From assembly GCA_946415245.1 (NCBI GenBank), contig CAMKRS010000007.1, positions 1 to 64,000 of the forward strand: a stretch of 64,000 bases of DNA, given 5' to 3'. The position numbers were made by a program, and so were the translations under genes. This document shows, piece by piece, positions 6,916-16,006 of this stretch. Under the pieces are notes generated by a model, which worked only from the letters and a program-made list of their open reading frames with translations, was not told where the DNA came from and did not search any database. How positions within the stretch are numbered: position 1 is the stretch's first letter; every line of letters begins with the position of its first letter. The stretch is from an uncultured Prevotella sp. (GTDB lineage: Bacteria > Bacteroidota > Bacteroidia > Bacteroidales > Bacteroidaceae).

Positions 6916-9732
6916 CTATGATTTTTTATAGGGTAGTGTAATCGTGAATTCTGTATAGTCGTTCTTGACCGACTGCACGCTGATGTCTCCGCCGTGATTC
7001 TGTACGATCTCACGACTGAGATAGAGTCCTACACCCGCAGCCTCACCGGTAGTCTTGGTGGTGAAGAAGGGGTCGAAGATCTTGTCGGTGATGGTGTCTT
7101 CGATACCGATACCATTGTCGCGTACGATGATCTTCACCGCGTTGCCGTCGGCTTTCGCCTGTAGCGTAATCTCGGGTTGATACTGGGTGTTGTTCGCTTT
7201 CTTCACAACGGCATAGACGGCATTTGCCAGCAGACTCATGATGGTCTTGCTCAGCTGCTCGGGATTACCATTTATCTGCAGATGTGCTTCTGGCAGGTCG
7301 AACACCGTCTGTATGTGATGCTCGTCCAGCTCTTTCTTGTAGTAGGCCTGCAGCATCTCTTCATCCTGACGTATCACAGCAGTGAGGTCCATCTTTACGA
7401 TGCCGCCGCTACGGTCTTTCAGCATCTCTTCCATCGCCTTCAGGGTGCGGGTGGTATTCTGCCCGTGTTCGCCTACCTTCTGCAGGTTACCGCTGAGCAT
7501 GTCGAGCACGTCCATCGTGTCTTCGTAGTTGTCTTCGTTCATCCGCTCCTTCTCGTCTTCCACGTTGGCTTTGATGTCTTTCACCAGACCTTCTGAGAGC
7601 TTGGCAAAGTTGTTGATGTAGTTCAGCGGGTTCAGAATGCGGTCGATAAGTCCCTGTGTCAGCTTACCGGCAGTGGCCATCTTCTCCAGTCTTACCACCT
7701 CTGCCGTACGGTCCTTGATGACTTTCTCCAGATGTATCTTATCCTTCTCCAGCTTGCGCAGACGGAGCCGGAAGAGGCCGTAGGCAGCGGCAAGCATCAG
7801 CAGCATATAGAACAGGTTCATGTACCACCGTTTGTAGAAGGGAGGGGTAATCATGAATCGTATGCTGACAATGTCCGACTGTCGGTTCATGGCGTCCATC
7901 GCCTGCACGCTGAAGGTGTGGGCACCCTCGGCGATGTTGGTGAAACTGATGCGGGTCTGCGTCGACCAAGGGCTCCATTTGTCGTCGTCCATCTTGTATC
8001 TGTACAGGTTCTTTCCCACGATGGGGGTAAAGTTGAACGAGAAGGTGAAGTCCAGGTTGTCATCTTGGTAACCAAGGGTAGGCAACACCTCGGGCATCGT
8101 GCCAAAGCCGCCCCAGAGCACGCTGTCGTTGTTTAAAACAATCGAGCGTATCTGTAGCTTGGGCTTTATGTCCATCATGGGCTCCTTCATGCTGGTGTCG
8201 ATCACGGTCAGCTGGTTGTCGCTGCCAATCCAAATGTGGTCGTCCTGCACTAATAAGGTGCGGATGGTGGTCTCGTTCAGGGGGAAGAGTATATGGTCCA
8301 TATCGCCCAATCGCTTGCCGTCTTTCCAGCGGTAGAGGCGCTTTCCCTCATTGTTGGTCATCCAGGTCACACCTTTATCGTCGATGAAGGAGTTGAGCGG
8401 GTAGGGGAAGGGCTTTGTGTCTTCGGCGCTGACCACCGTCACCTGTCCTGCAACGGGCACGATGGTCGACATGGTCTCTGCCTTCTTGCCGGTCTTATAG
8501 AGATTGAAGTTTGCTTCACTGGGTTTCTTAAACCAAACGGTGCCGTACAGGCTCTGTGCCCAGATCACGCCATCCTTGTCTTTCAGCAGCTTCCTGACAT
8601 TCTCCAGGTTGCATACTTTCTTGTGGTTCTGCCCATTGGCCCCGAGCTGGTAGATGCCGTTGAGCTCGCCACTGTAGATCATCTCACCGTCGGTCTCTAC
8701 AGCCAGCGAGGTAACGGTTGTCAGATGGGCCACTCGTCCGTCGGGGGCAATCCTGTAGATACCATCGGCAGTAGCTGCCAACAGGTCGTTGCCGTATTTC
8801 TTCAGATTCCAGCAGGCGTGGTTGATGCCGGTTACCCTGACAAAGCGGATACCTTCCTGCCGGAACAAACCGTCGTCGGTGCCAGCATAGATCTTTCCGT
8901 TGAGGGCTTCTAACGACAGCACGCTGCCGATAAGTCCTTCGTTGGCGGTGAAGCGCGAATAGGAAGAGGGCACCTGTACGGCAAACAGTCCTCTGCCGGT
9001 CGCTACCCATAATTGTCCTCTGCCGTCATAAGCGCCGTAGGCAAGGTCGTTTGAACAGAGGCCGTTGGCATCGGTCATCGGATAGCTCGTGTTGGTATTG
9101 TTGTTGCTGATGATCAATCCGGAGTTTTTCCTCAGATAGGCGGTGAAGTTGTCGCCCAACGGTTCTGTCAGCACGGTGTCGGTCATCGCCACTTCCTTCG
9201 CGCCGCTCTCCAGCGCTTCAACGTTCACCACATCGAGCATGCCCATCTTCAGCGACTTCTCGTCAACATTCTTAAACACGCTCACCTTGTCGTTCTTCAC
9301 CTCGTAGATATAGCCGTTGCTCACCACAAAGAGCAGCTTGCCGTTTTCCTCGAATATCTCTCTCACCTCGCCGCGGAACAGGTCTTCACTGCCTATTCTC
9401 TGCAGGTAGATCTCGCCGTTGGCCTTTCGCTTAATCTTTCCGAAGTAATTATAGCCGCCCACCCATATCTGGTTGTCGCTGGCTCTGACGCACACGATGA
9501 TGCGCGTTGTGCCTGGCGTGCGGATAATACGCCATTCAGCATGGTCGTAATACATCAGACCCTCGAAGTTGGCCACATAGATCGTGCCGTTCTCGTCGGT
9601 CTCAATGTCGAAGTTCATGTTGTTGGCATGATAGTCCTCCGCCGTGTAGTTACGGAAGAAAGGAATGCCTTGAGCAGAGGCAGTGAAGAGTGAACAGTGA
9701 ATAGTGAATAGTACTATCAGAAGCTTTTTCAT
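6916..9732 (-). CDS. Two-component-type propeller sensor with degenerate H-box
   Basis: A 938-residue membrane sensor. Order: signal peptide (1-21), periplasmic beta-propeller repeats of the regulator-propeller type (about 25-560), a Y_Y_Y-like domain (about 580-650), one membrane helix (WYMNLFYMLLMLAAAYGLF), a coiled coil, and a kinase core. The dimerization helix reads TQGLIDRILNPLNYINNF, with Asp697 where His is expected. The ATP-binding domain looks intact (N-box SLLANAVYAV, G1 VRDNGIGIED, F-box FDPFFTTK, G2 GEAAGVGLYL). It probably cannot autophosphorylate on His in the normal way (inference). The signal peptide includes a translated heptanucleotide repeat. It starts within the stop of the upstream gene (4-bp overlap). 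Confidence 0.9.
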   Translation of the reverse strand: MKKLLIVLFTIHCSLFTASAQGIPFFRNYTAEDYHANNMNFDIETDENGTIYVANFEGLMYYDHAEWRIIRTPGTTRIIVCVRASDNQIWVGGYNYFGKIKRKANGEIYLQRIGSEDLFRGEVREIFEENGKLLFVVSNGYIYEVKNDKVSVFKNVDEKSLKMGMLDVVNVEALESGAKEVAMTDTVLTEPLGDNFTAYLRKNSGLIISNNNTNTSYPMTDANGLCSNDLAYGAYDGRGQLWVATGRGLFAVQVPSSYSRFTANEGLIGSVLSLEALNGKIYAGTDDGLFRQEGIRFVRVTGINHACWNLKKYGNDLLAATADGIYRIAPDGRVAHLTTVTSLAVETDGEMIYSGELNGIYQLGANGQNHKKVCNLENVRKLLKDKDGVIWAQSLYGTVWFKKPSEANFNLYKTGKKAETMSTIVPVAGQVTVVSAEDTKPFPYPLNSFIDDKGVTWMTNNEGKRLYRWKDGKRLGDMDHILFPLNETTIRTLLVQDDHIWIGSDNQLTVIDTSMKEPMMDIKPKLQIRSIVLNNDSVLWGGFGTMPEVLPTLGYQDDNLDFTFSFNFTPIVGKNLYRYKMDDDKWSPWSTQTRISFTNIAEGAHTFSVQAMDAMNRQSDIVSIRFMITPPFYKRWYMNLFYMLLMLAAAYGLFRLRLRKLEKDKIHLEKVIKDRTAEVVRLEKMATAGKLTQGLIDRILNPLNYINNFAKLSEGLVKDIKANVEDEKERMNEDNYEDTMDVLDMLSGNLQKVGEHGQNTTRTLKAMEEMLKDRSGGIVKMDLTAVIRQDEEMLQAYYKKELDEHHIQTVFDLPEAHLQINGNPEQLSKTIMSLLANAVYAVVKKANNTQYQPEITLQAKADGNAVKIIVRDNGIGIEDTITDKIFDPFFTTKTTGEAAGVGLYLSREIVQNHGGDISVQSVKNDYTEFTITLPYKKS
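9683..9710. repeat. 28-bp block of four heptanucleotide units, inside a signal peptide
   Basis: Units GTGAAGA, GTGAACA, GTGAATA, GTGAATA with period 7 on the plus strand. On the coding (minus) strand they are read as part of the signal peptide (LFTIHCSLFT). The same family of blocks occurs at 42395, 42541, 45231 and 57924. Confidence 0.85.
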
Positions 9733-11315
9733 GGGGCCACCTCCTTTCCATTGATGAACGACTCAAAGGGCACTGACTGTCCGATGAAGTAGTTCCATTC
9801 CTCGGTGGTCAGGTCGCGCTTGAGTTTCTTCTTCACCTGCTCCACCATGATGGGCACAGAGATGTTCACGGCCGTCAGACCGCCTTTCGCATCACCCATC
9901 CAGAAGGTGTTCTTCGTCGAGTCGAAGTTAAAGTGCATAATCCAGTTCTTCGTTTCAATGAGGGTCATGGGCTCCACTTTCTCATTGTCGGTAATCCAGA
10001 GGTTCACCTTACCGTCGTAGCTGGCAGAATAGAGGCGTCGGCCGTTGAGTTTCATCTTTGAGATACGCGACCGGTGACCTAACAGCCGTTGCCGTTTCCC
10101 GTCCTTGAAGATGAGCCAGATGGTGCCATCGCTCATGCCGTAGGCTTCGATGCCGGTGTTTTTCGATTCGCAATAGGCGGTCACGGTGCCCGGTACAGGC
10201 ACGTTCTCCGTGCTGATGTTGTCGAGTCCCGTCACCAGGTGCATCTTGCCCTTGTCGTCGAAGAGCAGGGGCAGACTGTTTTTGCGCGAGCCCTTGATAA
10301 CGCGGAAGTTCAGCTGTCGGGTGCTGCGTAGGATGTTGCGTTTTATATCGTAGAGCCCCAGACTGTTCTCACCGATAATCAGCAGGTTGTTGTCGCTGAT
10401 ATCATGCAGTCGCATGGGGTGTTCTATCTTGTCGAGGTCTACCACTTTCACCGTCTTGAGGTCTTGCTGCACCACCACCAGATGGCCCGAGCGACTTGCG
10501 GCGTAGATGCAACCATTCGTGCGGTTGATGATGACATCGCGGAAGTCAAAGTCTTTGTTTCTGAAGAGCACCTTCGTCTTGAGGTTGTTGCCTTGTCTTT
10601 CGCTCAGGATAATCTCACCGTAGTCGCTCACCGACACGAGTCGGTGGTCTTCGCCCGGCATATATTCCAGATTCGTCACCGCGCCCGTATGCTCCGTCCA
10701 CGATACCACACTTTGGCTCGAACGCATGAGGCTTTGGAACACGGCGGGGTAGTAGATGTCGCCTCTGTAGCGTGAGGTATAGAGATACGAGGCATAACTC
10801 AGCAGGTTGGCCACGTCTTCGTTGCCCGCCTGTGCCTGGATGGTGGAAATCGAACCCAGTGAACGTCCGAGGGCGATATAGCTCAGTGTGTCGGCCTTCT
10901 GCTTCGACATCTCTGCCAGCAGTCGCTGGTGTTCGGCCATCTGTCGCTGACTCTCTGCTATCTCCGAGGCTTCCACAGCTTTTCGCTCCGAGGCCACAGC
11001 GTTCCGCTCGGCTATGATGGCGTTCTGCCGCTCCAGTTCCGAGCGCAGGCGCATCTCGTTGGCCACGCGTGTCTGCTGGATGGCTTCCTCACGTTTCTCG
11101 TCAGAAATCTCGCGCTGTTCGTTGGCCAGCTCCTCCATCTGTTTACTTACGCTTCTGTCTACGGCCGACCGTCGTTCCTGCAGCCGCAAGGCTTCCACCT
11201 CTTTCTCCAGGTCTTCCACCTTCTCGCGTTCTGCCTTCCAGCCCAGGAAGCCTGTTGCCGCAGCTCCCGCCAACAGCACCCCCGCAACGCCTGTTATAAT
11301 ATTTCTAGTCTTCAC
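9729..11315 (-). CDS. Membrane-anchored WD40-like beta-propeller protein
   Basis: 528 residues. An N-terminal hydrophobic segment (about 5-26, NIITGVAGVLLAGAAATGF) is followed by a long charged coiled coil (about 28-145, rich in E, R, Q and K) and then propeller-type repeats (SVVSWTEHTGAVTNLEYM; RLLGHRSRISKMKLNGRRLY; SASYDGKVNLW). The fold resembles WD40 proteins that act as scaffolds. It lies between a PP2C response regulator and a propeller kinase with 4-bp overlaps on both sides, so it is probably a partner in the same signalling complex (inference). No enzymatic motif is visible. Confidence 0.75.
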   Translation of the reverse strand: MKTRNIITGVAGVLLAGAAATGFLGWKAEREKVEDLEKEVEALRLQERRSAVDRSVSKQMEELANEQREISDEKREEAIQQTRVANEMRLRSELERQNAIIAERNAVASERKAVEASEIAESQRQMAEHQRLLAEMSKQKADTLSYIALGRSLGSISTIQAQAGNEDVANLLSYASYLYTSRYRGDIYYPAVFQSLMRSSQSVVSWTEHTGAVTNLEYMPGEDHRLVSVSDYGEIILSERQGNNLKTKVLFRNKDFDFRDVIINRTNGCIYAASRSGHLVVVQQDLKTVKVVDLDKIEHPMRLHDISDNNLLIIGENSLGLYDIKRNILRSTRQLNFRVIKGSRKNSLPLLFDDKGKMHLVTGLDNISTENVPVPGTVTAYCESKNTGIEAYGMSDGTIWLIFKDGKRQRLLGHRSRISKMKLNGRRLYSASYDGKVNLWITDNEKVEPMTLIETKNWIMHFNFDSTKNTFWMGDAKGGLTAVNISVPIMVEQVKKKLKRDLTTEEWNYFIGQSVPFESFINGKEVAP

Positions 11316-12475
11316 TGTCTCTTGATTGCAAGGAGCGTAATATCATCACTCTGTTCAGCGCCATTGGCAAACGTCTTCACGTCGGCCTTGATGGTGTCGA
11401 TCACCTGTTGACAGGTCTGTCCCGCCACCTTCTTCAGGGTCTGCTCCAGACGCGTTTCGGTAAACTCCTCCTCTTGCGGATTGATGGCTTCGGTCACACC
11501 GTCGGTGTAGAGTAGGAGGGTGTCGCCCTGTGCCAACTGGCAAGTTGTCTCTGTATACTCGAAGTCGTCGAAGATGCCGATGGCCATATTGCCTGACACG
11601 GGCAGCTTCTCCAGACTGCCGTTTGCTTTCAGCATGTACGGGGGATTGTGTCCGGCGTTGGTATACTTTACCTCACCGGTTTTGATGTTATAAATGCCGT
11701 AGAACACGGTCACAAACATGTTGTTCACCGATTCTTTCTCCAGCAGCGTGTTCGAATAGTTAATACATTCTGCCGGGCTCACGCCTCTGATGCCCGTTGC
11801 CCTTATCAGCGTTCTGCTTACGGCCATGAAGATGGCAGCGGGCACACCTTTTCCACTGACATCGGCAATCACAAATCCGATGCGGTCTTCATCGATACGG
11901 AAGAAATCGTAGAAGTCGCCACCCACGTCTTTGGCGGCATTCATCGAGGCGGCAATATCAAGCTGACTGGCATTCTCAGGGAATGGTGGGAAGATTCTCG
12001 GCAGGATGGCCTGCTGGATCTCACGGGCCACAGCCAGGTCGCCCTTGATAGACTCCAGCTGGTTGTGTTCCTGCTGCATCTGTTTGATATAGGTAATCTG
12101 CTCGATAGCCTTCTCAATGGTCACACTCAGGTCGTCGAGGTCGATGGGCTTCGTAGCGAAGTCGAAGGCGCCGTTGTTCATCGCCTGACGGATATTCCCC
12201 ATATCACCATAAGCGGATACCATAATGCACTTCAAGGCAGGATTCTGCATCTCGTTGATTTTGGTCAGCAGGGTCAGTCCATCCATCTCGGGCATATTGA
12301 TATCACTGAGGATAATATCGAAGTCTTTTTCCTTCAGAAGCATGGTCAATGCCTCCAGTCCGTTGTGGGCAAACTGAAACTCATATTCTCCCTTCCTGAT
12401 CTGACGACGGAAATATTGCGTTAGCAGCAATTCGAGATCAATCTCGTCGTCTACACTAAGAATCTTTACTGGCAT
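11312..12475 (-). CDS. Response regulator with SpoIIE/RsbU-type PP2C phosphatase output
   Basis: 387 residues. The receiver domain begins MPVKILSVDDEID; the phosphoacceptor is Asp58 (LSDINMPEMDGL) with a TKPID segment near the end. A coiled-coil linker leads to a PPM phosphatase domain with metal-binding motifs VGGDFYD, IADVSGKGVPAA, LLLYTDGVTEA and the terminal SDDITLLAI. Such proteins dephosphorylate anti-anti-sigma factors in partner-switching systems; no STAS-domain gene is visible nearby. The start is the ATG at 12475, since the upstream in-frame ATG at 12514 lies within the promoter. First gene of the operon. Confidence 0.93.
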   Translation of the reverse strand: MPVKILSVDDEIDLELLLTQYFRRQIRKGEYEFQFAHNGLEALTMLLKEKDFDIILSDINMPEMDGLTLLTKINEMQNPALKCIMVSAYGDMGNIRQAMNNGAFDFATKPIDLDDLSVTIEKAIEQITYIKQMQQEHNQLESIKGDLAVAREIQQAILPRIFPPFPENASQLDIAASMNAAKDVGGDFYDFFRIDEDRIGFVIADVSGKGVPAAIFMAVSRTLIRATGIRGVSPAECINYSNTLLEKESVNNMFVTVFYGIYNIKTGEVKYTNAGHNPPYMLKANGSLEKLPVSGNMAIGIFDDFEYTETTCQLAQGDTLLLYTDGVTEAINPQEEEFTETRLEQTLKKVAGQTCQQVIDTIKADVKTFANGAEQSDDITLLAIKRQ

Positions 12476-12502
12476 ATTGATAGTTTTATTTGAATTATTG
12501 TG

Positions 12503-12534
12503 CAAAAATAGCACAAAAGATTCATATTACCAAA
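12503..12534 (-). promoter_or_regulatory. Promoter of the five-gene regulatory operon
   Basis: Minus strand: TTTG (12534-12531), 20-bp spacer, TATTTTTG (12510-12503). It is placed about 28 nt upstream of the response-regulator ATG. Confidence 0.75.
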
Positions 12535-12564
12535 TTTTTTTAGTGAGAACTGAGTTTTTTTATA

Positions 12565-12572
12565 TAACTTTG
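12565..12572 (+). promoter_or_regulatory. -7 promoter element of the ATP-grasp-like gene
   Basis: TAACTTTG lies 11 bp before the ATG at 12584. No clean TTTG is present 19-21 bp upstream, so only the -7 box is supported. It is divergent from the operon promoter at 12503-12534. Confidence 0.5.
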
Positions 12573-12583
12573 CGCCCTGAAAC

Positions 12584-13621
12584 ATGGCAACACTACATAT
12601 TTTTAATCCGGAACACGATATTGCTCTGGCCGCAAACCTCAGCAATTTCACTTCGCCTCATGCTGGAAGACAACTTCGGCACGACCTAGGTTATTTGCCA
12701 GCAATCTGGGCCTCTGAGGACTATGTCTTGGTAGAGGATGTGGAAGCTGCACAACGTGATCTTGCCCGAGTGATGCATCGTGGTTTCGATGGCTTTGTGG
12801 ATAAGCATCAGTTAGCGAAGCTCAACATCACGCATGTGGAACCTTGGGGCTGGGATCTAGCGCTGCGCAGTTTTCTGCTTCGCTATGGTGTGACGGCGGT
12901 GCCTACGGAAGAGGAGATAGCCATGATTCGCGATCTGTCGCATCGTAAGTATGCAGTAGATTTGTTGAGAGAACTCGAGTTCGAAGGAACCATTGGAGAA
13001 TCTTGGCAGGCGGACTTGATGGCGGAGGTGGAGCAAGCCCTTCGGATTTATCAGCAGATTGTGATTAAGGCTCCCTGGAGTAGTAGTGGAAGAGGTATCC
13101 GATTTATTGACAAAGAGCTTAATGAGTATCAGCGACGCTGGATACAGAATGTGATAGCCTCTCAAGGGAGCGTAGTCATAGAGTCTTTTTGTCATAAAGT
13201 GAAGGACTTTGGTATGGAGTTTGAGAGTGATGGCCAAGGTCATGTACGTTGTTTGGGACTCTCGATATTCCATACTCAGAATGGTGCCTATATTGGTAAT
13301 ATTCTTGCATCAGAAGAAGAAAAGCAAGAAATGATAAACCGCTATATACCAGAAGAATTACTGACTTCTGTTAAAGAAAAGATTTGTGCTTATCTAGGTC
13401 CTCTCTATCGTGACCAGTATGCCGGTCCTTTCGGCGTGGATATGATGGTGGTGAAAGGTGAGGGTAACCATCGCTTTTTATTGAATCCTTGTGTTGAAAT
13501 CAATCTGCGCAGAACGATGGGGCATGTGGCATTAGCACTCTCCAAACAATGCCTTTCTGATCATGTGATGCGGGTAGAATATTCTGACAATACATATAAA
13601 CTAAAAATTAAACAAATATGA
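12584..13621 (+). CDS. Conserved Bacteroidota protein with ATP-grasp-like features
   Basis: 345 residues, cytoplasmic. It begins MATLHIFNPEHDIALAANL. The central part carries VIKAPWSSSGRGIRF, a glycine-rich loop typical of ATP-grasp enzymes, and the C-terminal part has FGVDMMVVKG and NPCVEINLRRTMGHVALAL, resembling the metal-binding and nucleotide-binding strands of that fold. The exact substrate is unknown. The ATG of the GH43 gene overlaps its stop by 4 bp, so the two are probably co-transcribed, although their functions seem unrelated. Confidence 0.7.
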   Translation: MATLHIFNPEHDIALAANLSNFTSPHAGRQLRHDLGYLPAIWASEDYVLVEDVEAAQRDLARVMHRGFDGFVDKHQLAKLNITHVEPWGWDLALRSFLLRYGVTAVPTEEEIAMIRDLSHRKYAVDLLRELEFEGTIGESWQADLMAEVEQALRIYQQIVIKAPWSSSGRGIRFIDKELNEYQRRWIQNVIASQGSVVIESFCHKVKDFGMEFESDGQGHVRCLGLSIFHTQNGAYIGNILASEEEKQEMINRYIPEELLTSVKEKICAYLGPLYRDQYAGPFGVDMMVVKGEGNHRFLLNPCVEINLRRTMGHVALALSKQCLSDHVMRVEYSDNTYKLKIKQI

Positions 13622-15258
13622 GAAAACTAGTCTTCTTAACTATAGCATTGCCCCTTATGACCTATGCCCAATATAAGTCTGAGGTCTGGTCGCCTGACAA
13701 TGGTGACGGCACCTATACCAATCCTGTGATCAACGCCGACTATTCTGATCCCGATGTCTGTGTTGGTCCCAGTGGCGAGGATTATTATATGACGGCGTCA
13801 TCATTTAACTGTGTACCGGGCCTGCCCATTCTTCATTCGAAGGATCTGGTGAATTGGGAGATCATTGGCTATGCGCTGAAGTCACTCTATACTGGCGATG
13901 CAGAATTGGAACAGCATTTTAGTACTCCTCAGCACGGTAATGGCGTTTGGGCTCCTAGTATCCGCTATCATGATGGCGAATACTATATTTATTGGGGAGA
14001 TCCTGACTATGGCGTGTATATGGTAAAAACCAAAGACCCTTCGGGCGAATGGCAGAATCCCGTCTGTGTTATTCGTGGTCAGGGATATATCGATACAACA
14101 CCCCTTTGGGATGATGATGGACGATGCTATCTGGTGAATGGTTGGGCCAATTCGCGTGCGAAATTCGCCAGTGTGTTGACGGTCAGAGAGTTGTCTGCAG
14201 ATGGTACGAAGGCCATCGGACAACCTGTCATTGTCTTCGATGGTAATGGTAGCGAGAATCGTACATGCGAGGGACCGAAGTTCTATAAGCGTGATGGTTG
14301 GTATTGGATCATGTGTCCAGCCGGAGGCGTGCCTACTGGTTTTCAGTTGGCTATGCGTAGTAAATCACCTTATGGCCCTTATGAACATAAGATTGTCTTG
14401 GCGCAGGGAAAAACCAAAATCAACGGTCCCCATCAAGGTGGTTGGGTACATACGAAATACGGCGAGGATTGGTTTTTGCATTTTCAAGATAAGGAGGCTT
14501 ATGGTCGCGTGGTTCATCTGAATCCCGTTGACTGGTCTACTGGATGGCCCATCATGGGCATCAATGGTGAGCCTGTCACTAATTTTATCATGCCTCAGAG
14601 TAGTTCAGACGTGATAATGAATCCTGTGGAGAGCGATGAGTTTAACTCGCCCACGATGGGCAAACAGTGGCAGTGGCATGCCAATTACGATGAGAAGTTT
14701 GGTGTTTCCACTGCCTTTGGCACCTTTCGTATTTACACATATAAACTGTCGAAGGATTGGAAGAATTTCTGGGAAGTACCCAATCTGTTGCTCCAGAAGA
14801 CACCTGCCGACGAGTTTACGGTGGCGACCAAGATTCGCATGACCTCTAAGGCAGATGGGCAGTTTGGCGGTCTGATCATGATGGGTCTCAATTATTCCGC
14901 GATGGTCGTACGTCGTATAGGCCAGGAATTCCAATTGGTGCAAATGACTTGTATTGGCGCCGATAAAGGCAACCCCCAGACGGAGGAAATCCTTGCGACG
15001 CTGAAACCTACTGCTGTCGACAAAACTGACTATAAGCCAGGCATTCATGAGGATATCTACCTGCGCCTGAAGGTGAAAGATGCGAAGGTGAGGTTCTCTT
15101 GGAGTAAGGACGGCAAGAAATACTCCGACTGTGGACGCGAATTCCGTATGAAGGAGGGTAAATGGATTGGTGCGAAGTTTGGATATATTGCTGCGGAGAG
15201 CGATGCGAAATGTGATCGTGGTTGGGTGGATGCCGATTGGATAAGAGTGACAAAGTAA
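13618..15258 (+). CDS. Secreted glycoside hydrolase family 43 enzyme (beta-xylosidase/arabinofuranosidase type)
   Basis: 546 residues with an N-terminal signal peptide (about 1-18). The five-bladed GH43 propeller is recognisable from NPVINADYSDPDVCV (catalytic base Asp), LHSKDLVNWEIIGYA, a DTTPLWDDDGRCYLVNGWA segment and CEGPKFYKRDGWYWIM (general acid Glu). A C-terminal beta-sandwich module (from about residue 340; DEFNSPTMGKQWQWHANYD) corresponds to the XynB-type accessory domain. It probably releases xylose or arabinose from hemicellulose side chains in the periplasm; specificity within GH43 cannot be read from sequence alone. Confidence 0.92.
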   Translation: MRKLVFLTIALPLMTYAQYKSEVWSPDNGDGTYTNPVINADYSDPDVCVGPSGEDYYMTASSFNCVPGLPILHSKDLVNWEIIGYALKSLYTGDAELEQHFSTPQHGNGVWAPSIRYHDGEYYIYWGDPDYGVYMVKTKDPSGEWQNPVCVIRGQGYIDTTPLWDDDGRCYLVNGWANSRAKFASVLTVRELSADGTKAIGQPVIVFDGNGSENRTCEGPKFYKRDGWYWIMCPAGGVPTGFQLAMRSKSPYGPYEHKIVLAQGKTKINGPHQGGWVHTKYGEDWFLHFQDKEAYGRVVHLNPVDWSTGWPIMGINGEPVTNFIMPQSSSDVIMNPVESDEFNSPTMGKQWQWHANYDEKFGVSTAFGTFRIYTYKLSKDWKNFWEVPNLLLQKTPADEFTVATKIRMTSKADGQFGGLIMMGLNYSAMVVRRIGQEFQLVQMTCIGADKGNPQTEEILATLKPTAVDKTDYKPGIHEDIYLRLKVKDAKVRFSWSKDGKKYSDCGREFRMKEGKWIGAKFGYIAAESDAKCDRGWVDADWIRVTK

Positions 15259-15270
15259 GATGGGTGATGT

Positions 15271-16005
15271 ATGAGTAGGTATTTTGTGACATTGAGTTAT
15301 GATGGGACGCGGTATCACGGTTGGCAGATACAGCCGAATGGTGTGTCGGTACAGGAACGGCTGCAGGAGGCTCTTTCCACATTGCTTCGTGAACCTATTG
15401 CTGTGACGGGAGCTGGCAGAACGGATGCTGGTGTGCATGCTCGTAAAATGGTGGCGCACTTTGATTGGAAGGGTGATGCCATCGATGGTCAGCAACTGGC
15501 ATATAAGTTGAACAGGCTGCTACCCTATGATATTGCTGTCAGCAAGGTTGAGATGGTGAGCGAAGATATGCACGCCCGTTTTTCGGCTACATCACGTATG
15601 TACCGTTATTATATTCATACCACGAAAGATCCCTTCCAACGGGCTTATTCCTGTGAGATCCACTATCCATTGGATTTTGCCAAGATGAACGATGCAGCTC
15701 GGATCCTGATGACCTACGAGGATTTCGGAGTCTTTTGCAAAAGCGGTGCCGATGTGAAGACCACCCTCTGTCAGGTGACAAAAGCCGAGTGGGTTCAGAC
15801 CTCGCCAACAACCTGGTATTTCGAGATCCGTGCTAATCGATTCCTGCGTAATATGGTGCGTGCGGTGGTAGGTACACTGATTGAAGTAGGACGTGGCAGA
15901 CTGTCGTTGGATGATTTTAAGAAAGTGATTGAAGGTAAGCAGCGTTCGGATGCCGGGGAGTCGATGCCTGGCAATGCGCTCTTCCTGGAAGATATCGTCT
16001 ATTGA
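15271..16005 (+). CDS. truA: tRNA pseudouridine(38-40) synthase
   Basis: 244 residues. It converts uridine to pseudouridine at positions 38-40 of the tRNA anticodon arm. The protein begins with [20 protein letters not shown] and has the catalytic motif [11 protein letters not shown] with its invariant Asp. The C-terminal [20 protein letters not shown] is also characteristic, and the length is standard. It starts 12 bp after the GH43 gene and is followed within 1 bp by the permease gene. Confidence 0.97.
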   Translation: MSRYFVTLSYDGTRYHGWQIQPNGVSVQERLQEALSTLLREPIAVTGAGRTDAGVHARKMVAHFDWKGDAIDGQQLAYKLNRLLPYDIAVSKVEMVSEDMHARFSATSRMYRYYIHTTKDPFQRAYSCEIHYPLDFAKMNDAARILMTYEDFGVFCKSGADVKTTLCQVTKAEWVQTSPTTWYFEIRANRFLRNMVRAVVGTLIEVGRGRLSLDDFKKVIEGKQRSDAGESMPGNALFLEDIVY

Positions 16006-16006
16006 T

